Shown here: positions 1 to 5,902 of the stretch, one piece after another
Numbering within the stretch: the stretch's first letter is position 1
How the letters are laid out: each line of letters opens with the position of its first letter
DNA from: Longimicrobium sp.
GTDB taxonomy: Bacteria; Gemmatimonadota; Gemmatimonadetes; Longimicrobiales; Longimicrobiaceae
NCBI GenBank assembly: GCA_030446945.1
Contig: JAUJMI010000048.1
Span: forward strand, 5,206 to 13,319
Direction: 5' to 3'
Length of the DNA stretch: 8,114 bases
The notes under the pieces: model-generated
The model's input: only the letters and a program-made list of their open reading frames with translations
Databases searched by the model: none
What the model was told of the DNA's origin: nothing
Translations under genes and position numbers: made by a program

Positions 1-1142
1 AGGAGCGTATCCACCCGGTGGGCGTGCACCATGTTCTCGCACGGCGACCAGGCGAAGACGGTGAAGCGCCCGTCCTGCGACGCCACCAGCGCCAGCGCGT
101 CGTGCTGGTCGTGAACGAACTGAGCGGCCGAAAGGTGACGCGTTCCGCCCAGCCGCGACGGCTCGACGACCGTGGAGGTGTTCCCCACCACCGGCTCGGT
201 CACCGCCACCCGCTCCACCCGCGTGCTCCCGCGCCGCACGATCTTCACCCCGAAGGCCAGGAGCTCGTAGCGCTCGTTGATGACGGTCGCGCCGTCCACC
301 GCGGTCAGGCGGGCGATGCCGTCGACCGAGCGTCGGAAAGCTTCGCGCCAGGCGGGGAGGGTGCGCTCGTGGACGGGGGCCGCCAGCACCTCCGCCAGGT
401 CGGCGAAGGGGGTGACGGTGTAGGGGATGGGGCGCGCGGCCGATGCGTGCCACCCCTCGCCGTCGCCGGGGACCACCAGGAGCGAGCCGCCCCGCCCGTG
501 CGCCCGCATGGAGACGGCCAGCTGCGTGAGGACGTTGGTGGGCCCCGCGGCCGGCGCCGGCGCCTCGAAGCCGAGCAGCGACGAGAGCAGCGTGGGGCAG
601 TCGGGAAGGGAGGCCCCCGCCTCGTCCACCACCTTGATGCGCTCCCCCTCCAGCACGGCGACGGTGCCGTACTTGTCGTACTCGTCGCCGCGCCGGTACT
701 TCACCACCAGCAGGCCGGGATCCACCACTTCCAGGACGAAGCAGATGGTGGGGACGCGGCGCGTGGTCCCCCACACTCGCAGCGCGTCGCCGTCCGGCCA
801 GACGCCCAGGTGCGTGCCGGGGCCCTCCACGGCCGGGGCGAGCCGCGCCAGGTCGCGCGGGTTGAGGGCGAGCGGGCGCTGGAACACCATGGCGTGCCCC
901 GCCGCCTCGGGAGGCAGGAAGGAGAGCGAGATCTTGGGGGAGTGCCCCTCCTCGCGCCGCAGGCTGGCCCAGAAGGAGGCGTTGATGACCGCCTCCACCG
1001 TGCCCTCGTCCGGCTGCGGCGCGAAGTCGGTCACTCCCACGGCCCGCGCGTGCGCCCGATGGGCCTCCAGCTGCTCCACCACCGTCGGCGCCACGATGCG
1101 GGCCGCGGGGTACCCCGGCTTCCTCTTCGTCTGGTCCGGCAT
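1..1142 (-). CDS. DACNV sensor domain plus DisA_N/DAC-like nucleotide cyclase domain protein (3' end outside window)
   Basis: 380 codons are visible from the ATG at 1142; the C-terminus lies beyond position 1. Residues about 15-190 look like the DACNV domain, a predicted sensor found N-terminal to diadenylate-cyclase-like domains; the signature is ASFWASLRREEG (55-66) and the later LRVWG (121-125). Residues about 200-380 resemble the DisA_N/DAC fold: GGSLLVVP (218-225), the metal-binding DGA (283-285) and GTRH (333-336). By family knowledge DAC domains join two ATP into c-di-AMP, with DGA and RHR as the catalytic motifs. Here the third residue of RHR is Leu (GTRHLSAA), so activity or product may differ. 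There is no signal peptide or membrane helix, so it is probably cytosolic. The start is preceded only by a weak GAG-type ribosome site. The neighbouring divergent genes do not indicate the stimulus. The long open frame on the opposite strand here is a shadow caused by high GC. Confidence 0.82.
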   Translation of the reverse strand, partial: MPDQTKRKPGYPAARIVAPTVVEQLEAHRAHARAVGVTDFAPQPDEGTVEAVINASFWASLRREEGHSPKISLSFLPPEAAGHAMVFQRPLALNPRDLARLAPAVEGPGTHLGVWPDGDALRVWGTTRRVPTICFVLEVVDPGLLVVKYRRGDEYDKYGTVAVLEGERIKVVDEAGASLPDCPTLLSSLLGFEAPAPAAGPTNVLTQLAVSMRAHGRGGSLLVVPGDGEGWHASAARPIPYTVTPFADLAEVLAAPVHERTLPAWREAFRRSVDGIARLTAVDGATVINERYELLAFGVKIVRRGSTRVERVAVTEPVVGNTSTVVEPSRLGGTRHLSAAQFVHDQHDALALVASQDGRFTVFAWSPCENMVHAHRVDTL

Positions 1143-1245
1143 TCTCGTTCGGCTCGGGTCGGATCGCGTTTGCTCCCCCGGAAGGATGCCGGCAACGGCG
1201 CACGGATGCCAGGGGGTGGGCCTGTCTGACGGCGGCGGCTCACCC

Positions 1246-1251
1246 TATACT
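1246..1251 (+). promoter_or_regulatory. Candidate -10 box for the yjbR-ydeI unit
   Basis: TATACT matches the sigma-70 -10 consensus at five of six positions and stands out in this GC-rich gap. It ends 35 bases before the ATG at 1287. Upstream at 17 bases is only TGTCTG, a poor -35, so the promoter is tentative. No clear Shine-Dalgarno site is seen between it and the start codon. Confidence 0.35.
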
Positions 1252-1286
1252 GCGGTGCCCCTGCCAACCTCCTCCAACGTACCGCC

Positions 1287-1658
1287 ATGCCCGTCAGGCA
1301 CCCCGCCGAGGACTCACTGGAACGCGCGCGCCGCGTGTGCCTGGCGCTTCCCGAGTCGTTCGAGCAGGAGGCGTGGGGGGCGCCCACCTTCCGCGTCCGC
1401 AAGCGCATGTTCGCCATCTTCGCCGCCGCCGGCAGGGGCCGCGGGCGCGACGCGCTCTGGCTCGCCGCGCCTCTCGGCGTACAGGAGATCCTCGTGCGCT
1501 CCGAGCCGGATAAGTTCTTCGTGCCGCCGTACGTGGGGGTGAAGGGGTGGATCGGGGTGAATGTGGACGTGGTGGACGACGACGAGCTGCATTCGCTGGC
1601 CGTGCAGTCGTACTGCATCTTCGCTCCCAAGAAGCTCCGGGCGCTCGTCGCCGGTTGA
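1287..1658 (+). CDS. MmcQ/YjbR family protein
   Basis: 123 aa, the usual size for the MmcQ/YjbR (CyaY-like fold) family. Recognisable features are CLALPESFEQEAWG (18-31) followed by APTFRVRKRMFAIF (32-45), the PDKFFVPPYVG segment (74-84) and the GWIGVNVD strand (87-94). The family is often labelled DNA-binding because of its fold, but no molecular function is firmly established for most members, and none is claimed here. It is a soluble cytosolic protein without a signal peptide. The ATG lacks a strong ribosome site; the next gene begins 13 bases after the stop, so the two are probably cotranscribed. The divergent gene upstream encodes the DACNV-DAC protein, with a 144-bp shared intergenic region. 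Confidence 0.85.
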   Translation: MPVRHPAEDSLERARRVCLALPESFEQEAWGAPTFRVRKRMFAIFAAAGRGRGRDALWLAAPLGVQEILVRSEPDKFFVPPYVGVKGWIGVNVDVVDDDELHSLAVQSYCIFAPKKLRALVAG

Positions 1659-1671
1659 ACCGCCCACGATC

Positions 1672-2256
1672 ATGCCCAAAAAGTCCGCGCAAGAGCTTGC
1701 CATCGTCCTCTTCGAGGATTCCGGCGCCTTCGCCGAGTGGCTGGACCGGCACCACCGCGAGTCGCCGGGGGTGTGGCTGCGGCTGGCCAAAAAGGGCGCG
1801 GCGCTCCGCTCCCTCTCGTACGCCGAGGCGCTGGACGTGGCGCTCTGCTACGGGTGGATCGACAGCCAGAAGAAGGGCTGCGACGAGGAATCGTGGCTCC
1901 AGAAGTTCGGCCCGCGCGGTCCGAAGAGCCTCTGGTCCAAGATCAACCGCGACAAGATCGAGGCGCTCACCGCGGCCGGGCGCATGAAGGAGGCGGGGAG
2001 CGACGCCGTCGAGCGCGCCAAGGTGGACGGCCGCTGGGACGCCGCCTACGACTCGCAGCGCACCGCCACCGTCCCGGACGACCTCCAGGCGGAGCTGGAC
2101 CGCTCGCCCGCCGCGCGCGACTTCTTTGCTTCGCTGGACGGCGCCAACCGCTACGCCGTCCTCTTCCGCGTCCAGACCGCCAGGCCCGAGGCCCGCCCCG
2201 CGCGTATCGCCACGCTCGTCGCCATGCTGGAGCGGGGGGAGAAGATCCATTCGTAG
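1672..2256 (+). CDS. YdeI/OmpD-associated family protein
   Basis: 194 aa from the ATG at 1672. The frame is open upstream into the previous gene, but MPKKSAQELAIVLFEDSGAF is a typical family N-terminus and avoids overlap. Conserved family features are FAEWLDRHH (17-25), the GVWLRLAKKG strand (30-39), SYAEALDVALCYGWIDSQKK (48-67) and a FGPRGPKSLWSKIN segment (77-90). The C-terminal half, up to RIATLVAMLERGEKIHS, matches the YdeI/OmpD-associated (DUF1905-neighbour) architecture. The family has been named bacteriocin-protection protein from one line of work, but the biochemical role is not known. It is soluble, with no signal peptide. It follows yjbR by 13 bases with no terminator between them, so it is likely the second gene of a two-gene operon. 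The stop is followed at once by a very G-rich repeat. Confidence 0.88.
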   Translation: MPKKSAQELAIVLFEDSGAFAEWLDRHHRESPGVWLRLAKKGAALRSLSYAEALDVALCYGWIDSQKKGCDEESWLQKFGPRGPKSLWSKINRDKIEALTAAGRMKEAGSDAVERAKVDGRWDAAYDSQRTATVPDDLQAELDRSPAARDFFASLDGANRYAVLFRVQTARPEARPARIATLVAMLERGEKIHS

Positions 2257-2375
2257 GCGGTGGGGCCGGGGGCCGGGCGGTGAGCGCGGGGTGGGGGCCG
2301 GGCGGTGGGGGGTTGGGGGCCGGGGTTGGGGGCCGGGGTTGGGGGCCGGGGTTGGGGGCCGGGCGGTGAGCGCCG
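2257..2375 (+). repeat. G-rich tandem repeat with quadruplex potential
   Basis: Starting directly after the ydeI stop, the plus strand carries over a dozen runs of three to six G. At 2311-2362 there are four perfect copies of the 13-mer GGTTGGGGGCCGG. On each side of that block lies the same 20-bp segment (2268-2287 and 2354-2373, core GGGCGGTGAGCGC), so the whole block looks expanded by slippage or duplication. The G-runs separated by TT or CC satisfy the G-quadruplex pattern. The frames crossing it give low-complexity Gly/Trp/Pro peptides and are not genes. Confidence 0.85.
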
Positions 2376-2380
2376 GGGGA

Positions 2381-2440
2381 CGAATCACCGGGCGAATCAC
2401 CGGGCGAATCATCGGCGAATCATCGGCGAATCACCGGGGG
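2381..2440 (+). repeat. Five-copy CGAATCA(C/T)CGG tandem repeat
   Basis: Five head-to-tail units: CGAATCACCGGG at 2381-2392 and 2393-2404, CGAATCATCGG at 2405-2415 and 2416-2426, and a last CGAATCACCGGGGG at 2427-2440 that runs into the first TGAA hairpin. The unit is 11-12 bp and unrelated to the 13-mer just upstream. No spacers, so it is not a CRISPR array. Confidence 0.85.
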
Positions 2441-2483
2441 CTGAAGCCCCGGCTGGAACGACGGGAAGACCGCTGAAGCGGTC
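2434..2483 (+). repeat. Twin TGAA-loop hairpin element
   Basis: Two hairpins with the same tetraloop: GGGGC-TGAA-GCCCC (2437-2450, extendable by CC/GG with one bulged G to 2434-2452) and GACCGC-TGAA-GCGGTC (2468-2483), separated by 15-17 bases. Such paired GCTGAAGC hairpins look like a REP-type dispersed intergenic element. As RNA they could act as a terminator or stabiliser for the yjbR-ydeI transcript, but no T-tract follows directly. Confidence 0.65.
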
Positions 2484-2531
2484 TCGGATGCCGCGGTATT
2501 CGGTAGAAGCTCCCCTTTTTTGGCGAGCGGG

Positions 2532-2547
2532 TACGTAGCGCTACGTA
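2532..2547. promoter_or_regulatory. Perfect 16-bp palindrome, candidate operator
   Basis: TACGTAGCGCTACGTA is its own reverse complement. It lies 111 bp before the start codon at 2659, in the leader or promoter region of the secreted protein gene. A perfect palindrome of this length is a plausible site for a dimeric regulator. No copy was noticed elsewhere in the window. No convincing -35/-10 pair was found around it. Confidence 0.4.
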
Positions 2548-2658
2548 TCGGCCGGACGCGCACGAAGGCGCATATTTCTCCTCGTCATCGTTCCGTCGCG
2601 CGCGAGGACTTCGCGGGGCGCCGCCGGAGCACTCCACATCCGAACACTGGAACGCAGA

Positions 2659-3147
2659 ATGCTCCGCTCGCTGACTCTGGCGCTCGTCGCCTGTACGCTT
2701 CTCTGCGCCCCCGCGCGCGCGCAGACCTCACCCGCCGACTCGCTGCTCCACGCTGCCCGGGCCGATGCGGACCGGGCCGCGCGCGACCCGTTCGTGGGGG
2801 GGTTCTTCGGCGCCAGCTTGGTCGGGGGAACCGCGCTTGGCCTCATGGCGCCCATCGCCGCCCTGATCCCCACCAAGGAAACGATCGGGTCCGCGGCTGC
2901 CGGCGGGCTGCTCGTGCTCGCGACGGTCAACCAGGCGGGCGACCCGGTGAGGACGCTTCCGGACACGACCGGGTGGCGCTTGGCGAAAGAGACGCCCGAG
3001 TACCAGCAGGCGTACGAGGCCGCCTATTTCCGGCGCCTCGCGCAACGCCGCGTCCGGGCGGCGAAGATGGGCGGGATCGCCGGCACGCTGACCGGCGTGG
3101 GGCTGTTCGGATTTCTGGCCTATTCGTTCGCGACTTCGGATTTCTAG
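2659..3147 (+). CDS. Secreted/envelope glycine-rich protein of unknown function
   Basis: 162 aa. The N-terminus is a clear Sec signal peptide: MLRSL, then a hydrophobic core, then ALA-type cleavage expected after ARA (19-21), leaving mature QTSPADSLLHAA. Two glycine-rich hydrophobic stretches follow (about 47-70 and 137-156, the latter with GGIAGTLTGVGLFGFLAY), each able to be a membrane helix or Gly-zipper. A weaker one is at 77-90. Between them is a charged segment with ETPEYQQAYEAAYFRRLAQR (111-130). This layout, a YxxxYxxxxRLxxRR segment before a Gly-zipper, recalls small envelope proteins of unknown role, but no family was recognised. The ATG at 2659 is favoured because the signal peptide starts there; only a weak purine site precedes it. 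The gene stands alone between repeat-bearing gaps. Confidence 0.78.
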   Translation: MLRSLTLALVACTLLCAPARAQTSPADSLLHAARADADRAARDPFVGGFFGASLVGGTALGLMAPIAALIPTKETIGSAAAGGLLVLATVNQAGDPVRTLPDTTGWRLAKETPEYQQAYEAAYFRRLAQRRVRAAKMGGIAGTLTGVGLFGFLAYSFATSDF

Positions 3148-3464
3148 CGGCTGCGCATCGTCAGGGGTCGTGCCGACGGGATCCAGCGCGGGCGTGGGCG
3201 AGCACAATCCCCGTCATTCGCTCACGCATCGCAGAATCCCATTTTCCGGAGAGGCTTCAGCTGACCCGCCATCTCTGGCGCGGAGCGAAGGATCTTCTGC
3301 GCTAGGGGGACTGTCGTGTACCCCGGTTTCATGGCGGGGTCGGCTGGATTCTTCGTTCGCCGCCAGAGCCGAGCGCAGTGCGGAGATCTACGAAGCGGCT
3401 CTCTCAGGATGACAAAACGCCGACACGCTCCCTAGGCTGAGGCCGATACTTCAGAGACTTCTGC
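3148..3464 (+). repeat. Intergenic gap with a decayed dispersed repeat
   Basis: No convincing gene in these 317 bp. An imperfect inverted repeat joins GAGCGAAGGATC (3283-3294) to GATTCTTCGTTC (3347-3358), 10 of 12 pairs. Inside is a hairpin ACCCCG/CGGGGT (3320-3325 with 3335-3340). To the right AGAGCCG (3365-3371) pairs with CGGCTCT (3396-3402), followed by CTCAGGATGACAAAA (3403-3417). The combination of GCGAAGGATCT and CTCAGGATGACA resembles a degenerate intergenic repeat seen in many bacterial genomes. An 80-codon frame across it (3170-3412) is considered spurious. Confidence 0.5.
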
Positions 3465-3749
3465 ATGACCGTTATCGCGCTGCGCACCTTCCTCGCATGG
3501 ACATCGCTGTATGCCGCCTTCGCCATCTTCGTTGCCCACGCCGTCTACGGGTTGTACCTCGACTCGAAGGTGGGGGGGTTCCGGGGACACGAGCCGCCGC
3601 CGCAGCCGGAGCGCTGGAATCCGCGGTACTACGCGCCCGGAGCCGAGCCGTGGCTCGCCCGCTGGCGGCGCTGGCACCGGTGGAAAACTGCGGTGTGGCT
3701 GGGGTCCATCGCGGGTGGCAATCTTCTCTACTGGCTGCTTAAGCCGTGA
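3465..3749 (+). CDS. Small two-helix membrane protein of unknown function
   Basis: 94 aa. A first hydrophobic helix spans about residues 5-30 (LRTFLAWTSLYAAFAIFVAH), and a second about 74-92 (TAVWLGSIAGGNLLYWLL). Between them is a roughly 40-residue polar segment rich in Pro, Arg and Trp (PPPQPERWNPRYYAPG near 45-60, WLARWRRWHRWK near 63-74). The basic WRRWHRWK stretch just before helix 2 suggests that end faces the cytoplasm, so the loop may be cytoplasmic. No signal peptidase site is evident and no family was recognised. The start is preceded by AGAGA at 3453-3457, a weak ribosome site at workable spacing. It stands alone; the next gene is convergent. Confidence 0.7.
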   Translation: MTVIALRTFLAWTSLYAAFAIFVAHAVYGLYLDSKVGGFRGHEPPPQPERWNPRYYAPGAEPWLARWRRWHRWKTAVWLGSIAGGNLLYWLLKP

Positions 3750-3786
3750 CTGGGCGCCGTGAGTGCTGTGCATCGTCAAGCTTCAA

Positions 3787-3813
3787 CGAAAACCCATGTG
3801 CAACAGGTTTTCG
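3787..3813. terminator. Candidate terminator hairpin between convergent genes
   Basis: CGAAAACC (3787-3794) pairs perfectly with GGTTTTCG (3806-3813) around an 11-base loop, 37 bases after the stop at 3749. The A4/T4 in the stem supply short U-runs on both strands, fitting a weak bidirectional terminator between the convergent genes at 3465 and 3916. No long T-tract follows. Confidence 0.4.
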
Positions 3814-3836
3814 GCAGATCTAACGTTTGGGAGGGA

Positions 3837-3851
3837 AAGAGCTGAGCTCTT
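3837..3851. other. AAGAGCT-G-AGCTCTT palindrome
   Basis: A perfect 7-bp inverted repeat with a single central base, in a locally AT-richer patch (about 3770-3890) downstream of the minus-strand 155-aa gene. It may be a protein-binding site; with a one-base loop it cannot fold fully as an RNA hairpin. The rest of the gap 3750-3915 shows no gene. Confidence 0.35.
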
Positions 3852-3915
3852 GCCGCTGTTTCTGATTCTACCATGTAGCCGCGAATGTCGACCGTCCGCT
3901 GTGTGAACCCGCTGT

Positions 3916-4383
3916 TCAGGCGCACCAGCGTTCCCGCGCTTCGTCCAGAGTTCGCAGGATGTCGGAGGTGTCGGCGCGCGGGGGCTCGGGGTCCCATACG
4001 GGGGCCTGGGATGCGTAGCGGCCGGCGAGGTCGTCGTAAAAGGTGTGAAGCCAGGCGCCAAAGGGGGCCAGGCCCGGCGACTGGGCCAGGAGGCGGAGAT
4101 GGGCGCTCCCCACGTCCACCGTCATGCGCACTCCCTTGTGCCGGCGCTCCGTGGTCGCGCCGATGAAGGGCGGCGCCGAGCGCGTGTTGCCGCCCTGCCG
4201 CGCCGTGATCTCCATGGAGGTGATCTCCGTGCTCGACGGGAGGCCGCCGCCGCGCGACTCCAGCATCCACTCCCACTCCTGCTCCGTCTCGCCGGACACG
4301 GAGCCGAACCAGACCGTGTGCGGCGCCAGCCTGCGCAGCACCTGGAGGAAGCGCTCCACCTGATCCAGATCCGTGGCTTTCAT
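3916..4383 (-). CDS. Unrecognised 155-aa soluble protein
   Basis: 155 aa starting MKATDLDQVERFLQVLRRLA and ending DEARERWCA. No signal peptide or membrane helix, so probably cytosolic. The first 30 residues look like an amphipathic helix followed by a strand (HTVWFGSV). The middle (about 55-95) is rich in Thr, Gly and Arg (SMEITARQGG, TTERRHKGVRMTVDVG) and likely beta-stranded. The C-terminal third contains PFGAWLHTFYDDLAGRY, then an acidic/proline linker (VWDPEPPRADTSD) and a final helix. No family was recognised. There is no good ribosome site before the ATG at 4383. The gene lies 74 bp downstream of the namZ-like gene on the same strand, but a very strong hairpin separates them, so cotranscription is doubtful. 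Codon use is GC-rich like the neighbours. Confidence 0.65.
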   Translation of the reverse strand: MKATDLDQVERFLQVLRRLAPHTVWFGSVSGETEQEWEWMLESRGGGLPSSTEITSMEITARQGGNTRSAPPFIGATTERRHKGVRMTVDVGSAHLRLLAQSPGLAPFGAWLHTFYDDLAGRYASQAPVWDPEPPRADTSDILRTLDEARERWCA

Positions 4384-4409
4384 CAGCGGAGGGTGCGGCC
4401 ATGGCGAAG

Positions 4410-4437
4410 GGAGGCGCGGAGCGATCTCCGCGCCTCC
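4410..4437. terminator. 12-bp perfect hairpin, repeat-derived, possible terminator
   Basis: GGAGGCGCGGAG (4410-4421) and CTCCGCGCCTCC (4426-4437) form a perfect 12-bp stem around the loop CGAT. It begins 20 bases past the stop of the minus-strand NamZ-like gene, so it may end or protect that transcript. No T-tract is present. Its right arm is the start of a 30-bp dispersed repeat also found at 7419. Confidence 0.55.
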
Positions 4438-4455
4438 GCGTCTCCACGTGAGACC
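4426..4455 (+). repeat. Dispersed intergenic repeat, copy 1
   Basis: A 30-bp segment (CTCCGCGCCTCCGCG, then TCTCCACGTGAGACC) matches 7419-7448 at 28 of 30 positions in the same orientation. It sits between two minus-strand genes and overlaps the right arm of the 4410-4437 hairpin. Confidence 0.8.
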
Positions 4456-4457
4456 GG

Positions 4458-5684
4458 TCAGTTGTACAGGAGCGACGACGCGCGGCTCCCGCGGAAGATC
4501 TCGGCTTCGCGATCCCAGTCGGCCAGCAGCGCGGGAAGGGTGCCGCCCTCGATGGCGCTGCGCACGCGCGCGGTGCCGGCGAGCCGGTCCATCGTGCCGC
4601 TCCAGCGGAACTGCTGCGGGTGGCGGCGGCGGATCGCGTCGATCACGATGAGCGCGGTGCGGACGGGGCGGTAGCTAGCGCGATCGGTCAGGATGAAGCG
4701 CAGGCCGGGGACGGTCTGGCCCGGGAACTTCCCCGCGGTGCTCTGGATGGGGAAGCGCACCGCCTCGAAGCGCACCCCCGGCAGCCGCATCCGGTTCAGC
4801 TCCGCGGCCACGGCGGGCGCGTCCAGCCAGGGGGCGCCGGTCTGCTCGAAGGGGAGGTCGGTGCCTCGGCCCTCGGAGAGGTTGGTCCCCTCGAAGAAGA
4901 CGGTGCCCGGGTAGTGGATCGCCGCCTCCAGGCGCCGGATGTTGGGCGATGGGTTCAGCCAGGGGAGCCCCGTCGCGTCGAACCACATCGAGCGCCGCCA
5001 CCCCTCCACCGGCACCACCGTCAGGTCAGCGCCTATGTGGAACTCCCTGTTGAAGAGCTGCGCCAGCTCCCCGGGCGTCATCCCGTGGCGCGCGGGGATC
5101 GGGTACATCCCCACGAAGCTGGCGTGCCGGGGCTCCAGCAGCCCACCCTCCACCACCTCGCCGCCGATGGGGTTGGGGCGGTCGAGCACGACGAAGGGGA
5201 TCCCCTTCTTCTTGGCCGCCTGCATCGACAGCGCCATGGTGGAGACGTAGGTGTACGGCCGCGCGCCGACGTCCTGGATGTCGAAGACGAGCACGTCCAC
5301 ATCGCGCAGCATCTCCTCGCTCGGCTCGCGCGTGGCGCCGTAGAGGGAGTGCACGGGGAGCCCGGTTTTCTCGTCGCGCCCGGAGGGCACCGCGCCGCCC
5401 GCTTCGACGACGCCGCGGATGCCGTGCTCGGGCCCGAAGAGCGCCACCAGCTTGAAGTGCGGCGAGGCGGCCAGCAGGTCGGCCGTGCTGCGCCCCTGCC
5501 GGTCGACGCCGGTGTGGTTCGTCACCAGCCCCACCCGCTTGCCGATGAGGGCCGCGGGGGGACGCTCCAGGAACTGTTCGACGCCGGGCCGGATCACTGC
5601 CGTCCGGGCGGGCTCGGGTGCCCCCGGGCCGGCGGGAGCACACGCCAGCACCAGGAGCGCGGGGAGGACAAGGAGTAATTTCAT
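4458..5684 (-). CDS. NamZ/YbbC-type (DUF1343) lipoprotein, putative exo-beta-N-acetylmuramidase
   Basis: 408 aa from the ATG at 5684. MKLLLVLPALLVLAC is a lipoprotein signal with lipobox LVLAC and acylated Cys15 (ATGs 9 and 12 bases upstream would only lengthen the n-region to MMRTMK). The mature part matches the DUF1343 family: GLVTNHTGVD (52-61), LFGPEHGIRG (82-91), FDIQDVGARPYTYVSTM (134-150), LDRPNPIGG (167-175) and FFEGTNLSEGRGTDLPFE (263-280). The characterised member, NamZ (YbbC) of Bacillus subtilis, removes MurNAc from non-reducing ends of peptidoglycan fragments (GH171). By homology this protein would act in cell-wall recycling outside the cytoplasm, anchored to a membrane. The length is normal for the family. 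The frame stays open 132 codons further upstream to 6080, but that part is not family-like. No other muropeptide gene is adjacent. Confidence 0.9.
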   Translation of the reverse strand: MKLLLVLPALLVLACAPAGPGAPEPARTAVIRPGVEQFLERPPAALIGKRVGLVTNHTGVDRQGRSTADLLAASPHFKLVALFGPEHGIRGVVEAGGAVPSGRDEKTGLPVHSLYGATREPSEEMLRDVDVLVFDIQDVGARPYTYVSTMALSMQAAKKKGIPFVVLDRPNPIGGEVVEGGLLEPRHASFVGMYPIPARHGMTPGELAQLFNREFHIGADLTVVPVEGWRRSMWFDATGLPWLNPSPNIRRLEAAIHYPGTVFFEGTNLSEGRGTDLPFEQTGAPWLDAPAVAAELNRMRLPGVRFEAVRFPIQSTAGKFPGQTVPGLRFILTDRASYRPVRTALIVIDAIRRRHPQQFRWSGTMDRLAGTARVRSAIEGGTLPALLADWDREAEIFRGSRASSLLYN

Positions 5685-5732
5685 GGTCCGCATCATAGGA
5701 TGGTACGCGCGGCGCTGCAATGACGGCGCTCG

Positions 5733-5887
5733 ATCGGCCATCAACTCGTTGATCACGACGGCCGGCGCGTCGGAGGCGGTGGTCGCCAGGGCGGGCCTGG
5801 TTTCCACGGGCGTACGCGCAACATCCGCGCAGGCGGCGGGGAAGCTGACCGCGGTGAGCGCAACAGCAGGTGCGACGGACGGAGCAT
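5733..5887 (-). pseudogene. Possible 5' remnant of a secreted lamin-tail-domain protein
   Basis: On the minus strand, an ATG at 5887 (MLRPS) is one frame away from a stretch reading VAPAVALTAVSFPAACADVA, which resembles a signal peptide with an AAC lipobox. That stretch continues through a Thr/Ala-rich linker to APAVVINELMAD (5733-5768). VVINEhMADP is the usual first strand of LTD (lamin tail) domains in secreted bacterial proteins. The match stops there, and the frame then runs into the namZ start. A single-base loss near the start plus truncation after the first strand would explain it. Third positions are GC-rich, as in coding DNA. This is a tentative reading from a short motif. Confidence 0.3.
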
Positions 5888-5902
5888 GGGCCCTCCGGCT
5901 AT

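Noticed and set aside
18..1229. 403-codon plus-strand open frame
   Set aside because: It lies antisense to the DACNV-DAC gene, is a low-complexity Arg/Gly/His-rich peptide, and arises from GC-rich codons. The minus strand carries recognisable domain motifs.
1294..2412. Long minus-strand open frame opposite yjbR and ydeI
   Set aside because: Arg/Pro/Ala-rich shadow translation; the plus-strand frames match known families.
2381..2440. CRISPR array
   Set aside because: Units are 11-12 bp and directly adjacent, without spacers, and no cas gene is present.
2516..2548. Sigma-70 promoter with -35 TTGGCG overlapping the palindrome
   Set aside because: The only possible -10 at the right spacing (TACGTA) matches the consensus poorly.
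3170..3412. 80-codon plus-strand frame in the 3148-3464 gap
   Set aside because: It translates the dispersed-repeat arms, has no recognisable domain and no ribosome site.
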